Source: Streptomyces sp. 1331.2 | Lineage (GTDB): Bacteria; Actinomycetota; Actinomycetes; Streptomycetales; Streptomycetaceae | DNA: 64,000 nt | Direction: 5' to 3' | Assembly (NCBI RefSeq): GCF_900199205.1 | Contig: NZ_OBMJ01000001.1 | Coordinates: forward strand, 2,855,001 to 2,919,000 | Part shown: positions 57,327 through 64,000 of the stretch, one piece after another | Position numbering within the stretch: the stretch's first letter is position 1 | How the letters are laid out: every line of letters begins with the position of its first letter | Notes under the pieces: model-generated | Told to the model about the DNA's origin: nothing | Databases searched by the model: none | What the model saw: the letters and a program-made list of their open reading frames with translations, nothing else | Translations under genes and position numbers: made by a program

Positions 57327-60290
57327 ATGCAGTTTCGGGAGACGCCGCAGACCCCTGCGCTGCGCTTCCAAGTCCTCGGTCCGGTCCAGGCCTGGCTCGA
57401 CGGCAGGCCGCTCTCCCTCGGTTCCCCCCAGCAACAGGCCGTTCTGACCACCCTCCTGCTGCACTCCGGACGCCCGGTCACCACCCAGGACCTCGTCGAC
57501 GCACTCTGGGGCGAGCGGCCCCCGGCCCAGGCCGTGGCCGCACTCCGCACCTACGTCTCCCGCCTGCGCTCCGTCATCGAGCCCCGCCGCGAGGTCCGCA
57601 GACCCGCCGAGCTGCTGGTCTCGGTGGCCGACGGGTACGCGCTGCGCATCCCGGGCGAGGCCCTCGACCTGTCGGTCTTCGAACGGCTCTCCACCGAGGC
57701 CGCGGCCGCCCGCACCGCGGGCGACAAGCACGAGGCGCACCGGCTGCTGGTACAGGCGCTGGACCTGTTCAGCGGCCGCCCGCTCACCGGCATCCCCGGA
57801 CCTTACGCCGACGCCCAGCGGCTGCGACTGGCCGAGCGACAGGCGGCCGCCGCCGAGGAGCGGTGCGCCGCCGCGCTCGACATCGGCCTGCACGCCGAGA
57901 TCGTCGGCGAGCTCAACAACCTGACGACCGAATACCCGCTGCGCGAGCGCCTGCGCGAACTGCTGATGCTGGCGCTGTACCGCTGCGGACGCCAGGCCGA
58001 GGCACTCGGCGTCTACACCGACACCCGCAAGCTGCTGATCGAGGAGCTCGGGGTCGAACCGGGCGCGGGCCTGTCCGCGATGCACACCCGCATCCTCGCG
58101 GCCGACCCGGCGCTCGCCGTCCCGGTCGTCCCCGCCCCCGCCGTCCGCGAGGACGGCCCGGCCGCACCTCACGCTCCGGCCCAACTCCCCGCCGATGTGT
58201 CCGACTTCAGCGGGCGCTCGGAACTGGCGAGCGACCTCTCGGCGGTTCTGATGAACGCCACCGGTCAGGCCGTGGTCGTGACCTCGCTGGCCGGCATCGG
58301 CGGGGTCGGCAAGACCACCCTCGCGGTGCACGTCGCCCACCGCGTCCGCGCCGAGTTCCCGGACGGCCAGCTGTACGTCGACCTGCGCGGAGCCGGCACC
58401 TCGCCCGCCGACCCGGTGGTCGTCCTGGGCGATTTCCTGCACGCGCTCGGAGTCACCGAGACCCCCGACTCGCTGGAACAGCGCGCCGCCCTCTACCGCT
58501 CGCTGCTCGCCAGCCGCCGCATGCTGATCCTGCTCGACAACGCGCGTGACGCCGACCAGATCCGGCCGCTCATCCCCGGTGTCTCCGGCTGCGCCGTACT
58601 CGCCACCAGCCGCTCCCGGCTGGCCGGTATCCCCGGTGCCCAGCTGTTCGACGTCGAGGAGCTGACCCCGGACGAGGCGCTCGCGCTGTTCTCGGCCATC
58701 GTCGGCGAGCAGCGGGTCGCCGCCGAGCCCGAGGCCGCCATGAAGGTGGTCACCGCCTGCGGTTTCCTCCCGCTCGCCGTCCGCATCGCCGCCGCCCGGC
58801 TGGCCAGCCGCCCGCGCTGGAGCGTCTCCGACCTGGCCAGTCGGTTAGCAGACCAGCGCCGGCGGCTGGACGAACTCCAGCTCGGCAACCTCGCCGTGGA
58901 GACCACCATCGGCCTCGGCTACGGACAGCTGTCCGAGCCCGAGGCCCGCGCCTTTCGATTCCTCGCCCTGATCGACTCCCCCGACGTCCCGCTGGCGGCC
59001 GCCGCGGCGCTGCTCGGCGTGGACGAGTACACCGCCGAGGACCTCGCCGAGGCCCTGGTCGAGGCGAACATGCTGGAGTGCTTCGCCCCGGGCCGTTACC
59101 GCTACCACGACCTGCTCCGCCTCTACGCCCAGCGGCAGAACGAGCGGATGGGAGACACCGGTGAGCAGGAGCAGGCGGTGCTCCGGCTCCTCGAACTGCT
59201 GATCCCGACCGTGCGAAACGCGGCCCAGGTGATCGAGCCGGACGAACCCGTACTCGAACAGCTGACCGCACTCGCGTCGCCGGGACTCGGCCTGCCCACG
59301 AGTCACGCCGCACAGGACTGGCTGCGCACCGAGGGCGGCCTGTTGCTCAGCACCGTCGAGGCCGCCGCGAGCGGCCCCGGCACCCTGCAGCGCGCAGCCG
59401 TCGACCTGTTGAACTACCTGATCAGCATCGACCCGGACCCGACCCGCGGCCCCCGAGCGCTCCGGACCCTGGAGGCCATCGGTGCGGACGCGCATCGTCG
59501 TGACGACTCGGCCGCGCTCGCCCGAGTGCACTTCGCCCGCGGCACCCTGCAGTCCGTCACCAGCGACTTCCAGGGCGCCGAACAGTCCTTCCGTCGGAGC
59601 CTGGGCCACCAGGCGCCGGACGACCCGACCGTCCTGCTCGTGGCCACGGCCAACATGCTGGGCGTGATGCTGAACGTCGGCAACCGTCCGGCCGAGGCCC
59701 TGTCGTTCTACGAACAGGCCCGTGCCACCAGCCAGGCCGTCGGCTCACCGACGGCCGAGGCGCGGGTGGTCAGCAACATGGCCCGGGCGCAGCACCGGCT
59801 CGGCATGACGGAGACGGCGATCAAGTCGGCCGGCGACGGCGTGGCCGCCGCGCGCGAGTCCAAGAACGGCCCGCTGCTCGCGCAGACGCTCTACCAGCTC
59901 GGCGTGGTGCTCTCCGGCGCCGAGGCCGTCCCGCACCTGCGGGAGGCGCACGGGCTGTACCAGTCGCAGCGGAACCTCCTGTGGGAGGGCTACACCCTGG
60001 CCCGGCTCGCCTCCGCCCTGCTGGTCGCCGGGCAGCCTGCCGAGGCCGCCGAGGCGGCGGGCGCGTCGCTGGCGATCGCCCAGGAGCTGGACTCCGCCTA
60101 CTGCCAGGGCCTTGCCAACGCCGCGCTGGGCGAGGTGTTGCTCGCCCTGGCGCAGCCGGCTCGCGGGCTCGCCTGTCTCCAGGAGGCGCACGCGATCTTC
60201 ACGCGGCTCGGTGTGCCAGAGGCCTCCCCCGTGGCGGACCTCATCTCCCGACAGCAGCACACCGAGCCCTTCTCTCCCCCCGCGCCGTAA
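57327..60290 (+). CDS. SARP-family regulator with NB-ARC and TPR domains (AfsR-like), one TTA codon
   Basis: 987 aa. An OmpR-like winged helix (about 10-100, LRFQVLGPVQAWLDGRPLSL and LVDALWGERPP) and a BTAD domain (about 108-255) form the SARP unit. An NB-ARC ATPase follows, with the P-loop GIGGVGKTT at about 323-331, LILLDNARDADQIRPL and the LATSRSRL motif. The C-terminal part (about 690-960) has TPR-like repeats. This layout is that of AfsR-type activators, which bind direct repeats upstream of metabolite or developmental genes. Codon 507 (58845-58847) is TTA, the only one I found in the genes here, so translation should need the bldA tRNA and occur late. A hairpin follows. Confidence 0.93.
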   Translation: MQFRETPQTPALRFQVLGPVQAWLDGRPLSLGSPQQQAVLTTLLLHSGRPVTTQDLVDALWGERPPAQAVAALRTYVSRLRSVIEPRREVRRPAELLVSVADGYALRIPGEALDLSVFERLSTEAAAARTAGDKHEAHRLLVQALDLFSGRPLTGIPGPYADAQRLRLAERQAAAAEERCAAALDIGLHAEIVGELNNLTTEYPLRERLRELLMLALYRCGRQAEALGVYTDTRKLLIEELGVEPGAGLSAMHTRILAADPALAVPVVPAPAVREDGPAAPHAPAQLPADVSDFSGRSELASDLSAVLMNATGQAVVVTSLAGIGGVGKTTLAVHVAHRVRAEFPDGQLYVDLRGAGTSPADPVVVLGDFLHALGVTETPDSLEQRAALYRSLLASRRMLILLDNARDADQIRPLIPGVSGCAVLATSRSRLAGIPGAQLFDVEELTPDEALALFSAIVGEQRVAAEPEAAMKVVTACGFLPLAVRIAAARLASRPRWSVSDLASRLADQRRRLDELQLGNLAVETTIGLGYGQLSEPEARAFRFLALIDSPDVPLAAAAALLGVDEYTAEDLAEALVEANMLECFAPGRYRYHDLLRLYAQRQNERMGDTGEQEQAVLRLLELLIPTVRNAAQVIEPDEPVLEQLTALASPGLGLPTSHAAQDWLRTEGGLLLSTVEAAASGPGTLQRAAVDLLNYLISIDPDPTRGPRALRTLEAIGADAHRRDDSAALARVHFARGTLQSVTSDFQGAEQSFRRSLGHQAPDDPTVLLVATANMLGVMLNVGNRPAEALSFYEQARATSQAVGSPTAEARVVSNMARAQHRLGMTETAIKSAGDGVAAARESKNGPLLAQTLYQLGVVLSGAEAVPHLREAHGLYQSQRNLLWEGYTLARLASALLVAGQPAEAAEAAGASLAIAQELDSAYCQGLANAALGEVLLALAQPARGLACLQEAHAIFTRLGVPEASPVADLISRQQHTEPFSPPAP

Positions 60291-60335
60291 GGCCTCCGTC
60301 GTTCCCCCCTCGGAGGGCCTCCCCCGATCCGCGTC

Positions 60336-60369
60336 GGCGCTCCCGCAGCCCCCCGGCTGCGGGAGCGCC
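60336..60369 (+). terminator. 15-bp perfect hairpin after the SARP gene
   Basis: GGCGCTCCCGCAGCC and its exact complement flank a CCCC loop, 46-79 nt past the SARP stop. Confidence 0.9.
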
Positions 60370-60415
60370 CTCAACGCTTCCCCGGCGCTGGACTCCACTG
60401 TGCACCGGGCCGATT

Positions 60416-60432
60416 GACGTTTGATAAACGTC
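60416..60432. promoter_or_regulatory. Perfect 7-bp dyad GACGTTTGATAAACGTC overlapping a TTGACG element
   Basis: GACGTTT and AAACGTC are exact inverted arms around GAT, starting one base into TTGACG (60415-60420), which resembles a -35 box. GGATAGTC follows about 15 nt later. It looks like an operator-controlled promoter reading right, and it shares its core with the sequence upstream of the SARP gene. Confidence 0.6.
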
Positions 60433-60771
60433 GGATAGTCAGCCTGCAGAGTGGGAAAACCGCAGGTCAGCGGCGCCACCCCGGCGCGCCGTGCGGCGTG
60501 CGGGGCCCGCCGCACCACCCCGGCCCGCACCGTCGTGCTTCCGCAACCCCGGCCACAATGCCCCAAGCACGACGAGTTGGCCGGAAAGGGACCCCACGAC
60601 GCAGTGATCACGCATATTCTCAGATGCCAGTACGCACACGAGTGTCTGCCGGAAACGCGTCGGGTGCGGTCCGTCGGTGTGATGCGGGGAGCGTGACGCA
60701 CCGCCACCGGCTGCGGCCCAGGGGCCGCCGCGGAGCCGACCGGAGGCCACGGGTGGAAGGGTGCCCTCAAC
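60433..60771. other. Non-coding stretch between the dyad and the methyltransferase gene
   Basis: About 340 nt. Rightward open frames here have poor codon bias and no ribosome-binding sites, and I do not accept any as a gene. An untranslated leader for the methyltransferase is possible. Confidence 0.5.
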
Positions 60772-61536
60772 GTGACGACCGGACGGATATCCGATGCGTT
60801 CCCCGTCGGCGAGGACGCCGGGGACGACGAGCCCGAGGTACGCCGGCGCCGCGCGGCCCGGGCCCTGCAGGCGGTCGCCTTCGACACCATCGGGGCCGGG
60901 TACGGCGAGGCCTTCCCCGCCAAGGACGGGCAGCTGGCCTGCGGTCGGCGGCTGCTCGCCGGGCTCGAACCCGGCGCCCGGGTGCTGGACGTGGGCTGCG
61001 GCACGGGCGAGCCGACCGTCCGCCAGCTCGTCCGGGGCGGGTTGCGGGTGACCGCCGTGGACCTCTCCGACGTGATGCTCGGCCTGGCCCGTGAGACCTC
61101 CGTCCCCGGCGACTTTCCGCCGGTGTTCCATCGGATCGACCTGTACGATCTGGCCACCTCGCGCGCCGATCGGGTCTGGAACGCCCCCGCGCTCGGGCCG
61201 GAGGGCCACGGCACCTTCGCCGCCGTCACCGCGTTCTTCTCGTTGATCCTGCTGCCGCAGGACGAGGTCCCGACCGTCCTCGGGCGGCTGCGCGAACTCC
61301 TGCGGCCGGGCGGCCTGCTGGCGCTCGGCATGGTCGAGGCGGACCTGGATCACGTTCCGCTTCCGTTCCTTGGCAGAGAGCTGCGGATCAGTGGGTATCT
61401 GAGGGAGGATCTGGAGCGGGTCCTGGTTGCGTCCGGTTTCGCCGTCGAGGAGTGCTCGGGGCATCCGTACGCGCCGGCCAGTACCACGCTGCCGCCGGAG
61501 GAACAGCTGTTCCTGTGCTGTCGACGCGTCGGCTGA
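60772..61536 (+). CDS. SAM-dependent methyltransferase
   Basis: 254 aa from GTG 60772, with GGAAGGG about 10 nt upstream. Motif I VLDVGCGTGEPTVRQLV is at about 71-87, the acidic motif VTAVDLSD, motif III LRELLRPGGLLALGMVEADLD, and the C-terminus is LFLCCRRVG. A Methyltransf_25/11-type class I enzyme; the substrate is unknown. It lies between the SARP and PP2C regulator genes, with the same direction as both, and may be a SARP target. Confidence 0.88.
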   Translation: MTTGRISDAFPVGEDAGDDEPEVRRRRAARALQAVAFDTIGAGYGEAFPAKDGQLACGRRLLAGLEPGARVLDVGCGTGEPTVRQLVRGGLRVTAVDLSDVMLGLARETSVPGDFPPVFHRIDLYDLATSRADRVWNAPALGPEGHGTFAAVTAFFSLILLPQDEVPTVLGRLRELLRPGGLLALGMVEADLDHVPLPFLGRELRISGYLREDLERVLVASGFAVEECSGHPYAPASTTLPPEEQLFLCCRRVG

Positions 61537-61604
61537 AGGAGCACCGACAACCGGGCCGGAGCCACGGCCTCCGCAACGGGTCGTCCGCACGGCCCTCGCA
61601 ACAG

Positions 61605-61638
61605 AACAGCTCACCGACCACAACAGCTCACCGACCAC
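61605..61638. repeat. Perfect 17-bp tandem duplication upstream of the PP2C regulator
   Basis: AACAGCTCACCGACCAC occurs twice with no spacer, ending 22 nt before the GTG at 61661. It lies in the 124-nt gap between the methyltransferase and phosphatase genes, where a promoter or leader would be. Confidence 0.9.
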
Positions 61639-61660
61639 ACCGAATCCAGGACAGGCAGCC

Positions 61661-63508
61661 GTGCGCGACCAGCTCAAGACCGAGGCGGAGCAGCCGCCCG
61701 CCGTCCCGGGCCAGCGCCGCCAGGTCCCGGCCCGGGCGCACGCACCGGCGAAGCCGCCGACCGTACGGCCGGAGCGCGTCGACGTGGCGGACCGGCTCGC
61801 CTACCTCGACTCGGCGACCCGGCGGATCAACAGCGCCCTCGACCTGGCCGCGACGCTGCGCAACATCGGCCGGGTGCTGGTCCCGGCGCTGGCCGACGCC
61901 GCCGTGATCCACCTGCGGGACCCGCTGCCCAACGTCGAACGCGAGCCCGGCTTCCCGGAGGAGCTGCGGATCCACCACAGCACCGGCACCCGGATCGGCC
62001 GCCGCGGCCGCCCGGGCGGCTTCGACGACCGGCGACGCTCCCGCTACGGCGCCCGCTCGACCGCCGACAGCGGCCCGGCCACCCCGGTGACCCGCGGCGG
62101 GGCGCTCGCGCACGCCCTGCTGAGCCGCCGCCCCGCCGAGGCGGCCGTCCTCGGCACCCCCGCCGCCGAGCGCACCGAGGTGCTGCTGCGCGAGCTGTAC
62201 GGCACCCGCGGGGTGGCCCGGCTGGCCCCCGGCACCTCCGTCCTCGCCCTGCCGCTGCGCGGCCGCAAGGCCGTCCTCGGGCTGCTGGTGCTGATCCGCC
62301 GCCCTCCTGAACGCAGCGGCCGCCCGGTCTTCGACGCCGCGGACACCGCGACCGCCGCGCACCTCGCCACCCAGGCCGGGCTGGCCGTGGACACCGCCCT
62401 GCGGTACGCCCGCGAGTGGGAGATAGCCAACGAACTCCAGCGCAGCATGCTGCCGTTGCGCCTGCCCCAGCCGCACGGCGTCCGGCTCGCCCAGCGCTAC
62501 CTGCCCGGTGAGCGCGGCGCCCAGGTCGGCGGCGACTGGTACGACGCCGTCCCGCTGCCCGGCAACCGGGTCGCCCTGATCGTCGGCGACGTGATGGGCC
62601 ACTCGCTCACCTCGGCCGCCATCATGGGCCAACTGCGCACCAGCGCCCAGACCTTGGCCGCCCTCGACCTGCCGCCGCACGAGGTGCTCTACCACCTGGA
62701 CGAGCAGGCCCAGCGGCTCGGGCGCGAACAGCACCTGGCCACCTGCGTGTACGCGGTCTACGACCCGATCGCCAACCGGGTGGTGCTGGCCAACGCCGGG
62801 CACGTCCCGCCGGTACTGGTCGGCCCGGACGGGACGGCCGAGCTGGTGGAGCTGGACTCCGGGGCGCCGATCGGGGTCGGCGGGGTGGACTTCAACTCGG
62901 TGGAGCTGCCGGCGCCGCCCGGCTCGGCGCTGCTGCTGTTCACCGACGGGCTGGTGGAGACCCGCAGCCGCCCGATCAGCGACGGACTGGAAGTGCTGCG
63001 CGCCCGGATCGCCGCCGCCCGCTGGCAGTCCCCCGAGCAGCTGTGCCAGGAGGCGCTGCGGATCCTGCCGCCCGGCGACCGCGGCGACGACATCGCCCTG
63101 CTCGGCGCCTGCTTCGACGGCATCCCGGCCGGGGACGTCGCGCACTGGTACCTGCAGCCGCGCAACGAGACGCCGGGCCGGGCCCGCCGGCTGGCCGCGC
63201 ACACGCTGCGCCGCTGGGGGCTGGACGAACTCATCGAGTCCACCGAGCTGATGGTCAGCGAGCTGGTGACCAACGCCGTCCAGCACGCGACCCGGCCGAT
63301 CACCCTCAGCCTGGTGCGCACGACCCGGCTGCGCTGCGAGGTCGGCGACGACAGCCCGCTGCTGCCGCGCCCGCGCCGTACCGGGCCGGAGGACGAACGC
63401 GGGCGCGGGCTGCAGATAGTGGCCCGGTGCGCGGAGCGCTGGGGAGCGACCCGACTGGGCACCGGCAAGGTGGTCTGGTTCGAGCAGCGGCTGCCCGTCG
63501 TCAGCTGA
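61661..63508 (+). CDS. GAF-PP2C phosphatase fused to an anti-sigma-type HATPase
   Basis: 615 aa from GTG 61661, with AGGACAGG upstream. A divergent GAF-like sensor region (about 45-245) is followed by a SpoIIE/RsbU-type PP2C phosphatase (about 255-470: NELQRSMLPLRLP, GGDWYDAVPLPGNRVALIVGDVMGHS, LFTDGLVETRS, DDIALLGACF). An RsbW-like HATPase (about 495-610) has LMVSELVTNAVQHA and DERGRGLQIV. It lacks the PAS domains of the tandem pair at 31.9-37.5 kb. No sigma or antagonist gene is nearby. It is convergent with the MMPL transporter gene. Confidence 0.93.
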   Translation: MRDQLKTEAEQPPAVPGQRRQVPARAHAPAKPPTVRPERVDVADRLAYLDSATRRINSALDLAATLRNIGRVLVPALADAAVIHLRDPLPNVEREPGFPEELRIHHSTGTRIGRRGRPGGFDDRRRSRYGARSTADSGPATPVTRGGALAHALLSRRPAEAAVLGTPAAERTEVLLRELYGTRGVARLAPGTSVLALPLRGRKAVLGLLVLIRRPPERSGRPVFDAADTATAAHLATQAGLAVDTALRYAREWEIANELQRSMLPLRLPQPHGVRLAQRYLPGERGAQVGGDWYDAVPLPGNRVALIVGDVMGHSLTSAAIMGQLRTSAQTLAALDLPPHEVLYHLDEQAQRLGREQHLATCVYAVYDPIANRVVLANAGHVPPVLVGPDGTAELVELDSGAPIGVGGVDFNSVELPAPPGSALLLFTDGLVETRSRPISDGLEVLRARIAAARWQSPEQLCQEALRILPPGDRGDDIALLGACFDGIPAGDVAHWYLQPRNETPGRARRLAAHTLRRWGLDELIESTELMVSELVTNAVQHATRPITLSLVRTTRLRCEVGDDSPLLPRPRRTGPEDERGRGLQIVARCAERWGATRLGTGKVVWFEQRLPVVS

Positions 63509-63576
63509 GGGGGAGCGCCCACCGACAGCCGGGCAGGCGCCCGGCGGAACGAGTGCCACCGGACGCCCAGCGGGGG

Positions 63577-64000
63577 TCAGACCGCGACCGGCTCCTTGGC
63601 GGGTTCCTCCTCCAACCGCGCGATCAGCTGCTCGCCCTCCATGTCCACCTTCGGCACGACCTTCTCCAGCGGCTTCGGGAACCACCAGGCCGCCTTGCCG
63701 AACAGCGCCATCGCGGCCGGCACCAGCGCCATCCGCACCACGAAGGCGTCCACCAGCACGCCCACCGCGAGGGCGAAGCCGATCGGCTGGACGATCGGGT
63801 CGTGGCCGAAGACGAAGGCGCCGAACACCGAGACCATGATCAGTGCGGCCGCCGTCACCACCCGGGCACCGCCCTTGACCCCGCCCACGACCGCCTCGCG
63901 CGGCGCCTTGCCGTGCACGTACTGCTCCTTCATCCCGGAGACCAGGAACAGCTCGTAGTCCATCGCCAGCCCGAACAGCACCCCGATCAGCAGGATCGGC
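63577..64000 (-). CDS. MMPL/RND-family transporter, C-terminal part (cut by window edge)
   Basis: Only the last 141 codons or so are present. LIGVLFGLAMDYELFLVSGMKEQYVHGKAPREAVVGGVKGG is the MMPL signature, with the Asp-Tyr proton-relay pair in the fourth helix of the second half. It is followed by helices AALIMVSVFGAFVFG and IGFALAVGVLVDAFVVRMALVPAAMAL, and then a hydrophilic tail. Actinobacterial MMPL proteins export lipids or metabolites. The rest of the gene and the start lie to the right of the window. Confidence 0.9.
   Translation of the reverse strand, partial: PILLIGVLFGLAMDYELFLVSGMKEQYVHGKAPREAVVGGVKGGARVVTAAALIMVSVFGAFVFGHDPIVQPIGFALAVGVLVDAFVVRMALVPAAMALFGKAAWWFPKPLEKVVPKVDMEGEQLIARLEEEPAKEPVAV

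Noticed and set aside
60414..61094. Rightward open frames after the SARP terminator (starting 60414 and 60451)
   Set aside because: Poor GC third-position bias, no ribosome-binding site and overlap with the methyltransferase gene in another frame.

Overview
The window is about 72 % G+C by eye. It has strongly GC-biased third codon positions, overlapping start/stop operons, and actinobacterial hallmarks: a mycothiol deacetylase, a WhiB protein, a SARP regulator with a TTA codon, anti-sigma/PP2C fusion proteins and a polyphosphate glucokinase. All of this points to a streptomycete chromosome (Streptomyces or Kitasatospora), in the conserved core rather than on a mobile element. I saw no rRNA, tRNA, transposase, integrase or CRISPR array.

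Layout. 0-5.5 kb: the 5' part of a MurJ-like flippase gene, an OmpR-type two-component pair, and an ABC-2 exporter (ATPase + permease) whose operon ends in a DesK/NarL-type sensor kinase with no response regulator. 5.6-12.4 kb: an S9 dipeptidyl-peptidase-like protease, the mycothiol gene mshB with a small membrane partner, and a large peptidoglycan-binding-domain membrane protein. 12.5-27.4 kb: a peptide-import region with two complete tandem operons of the order binding protein-permease-permease-ATPase-ATPase (19.8-15.5 kb and 27.3-21.6 kb), an extra lone ATPase (14.3-15.3 kb) and an unlinked binding protein (12.5-14.3 kb). Another lone binding protein lies beyond typA at 30-31.8 kb. From memory of S. 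coelicolor, this corresponds to the bldK neighbourhood; I could not check that.

27.7-40 kb: typA, two tandem PAS-GAF-PP2C-HATPase regulators, a NUDIX hydrolase, a SPOR-like small protein and a DUF4190/septum-formation-type membrane protein. 40-56.3 kb: housekeeping genes, namely a methyltransferase, split RibD-like reductase and deaminase genes, ychF, DUF6542, ppgK, ispH, an APC permease, xseA-xseB, a RutE-type nitroreductase, a DUF4245 protein, glpX, a WhiB protein, a DUF1707 protein and class I fumarase. Many are convergent pairs separated by very strong perfect hairpins. 55.4-64 kb: an accessory regulatory end with a GntR/UTRA repressor facing a small frameshifted gene across twin operators, an acidic hypothetical protein, a 987-aa SARP-NB-ARC-TPR regulator with a TTA codon, a methyltransferase, a third GAF-PP2C-HATPase regulator and the 3' part of an MMPL transporter gene.

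The genes most worth follow-up are the duplicated peptide importer with near-identical ATPase segments, the SARP region with a repeated dyad motif on both sides of the gene, and the GntR/frameshifted-partner module. I did not find a clearly new defence or biosynthetic system.
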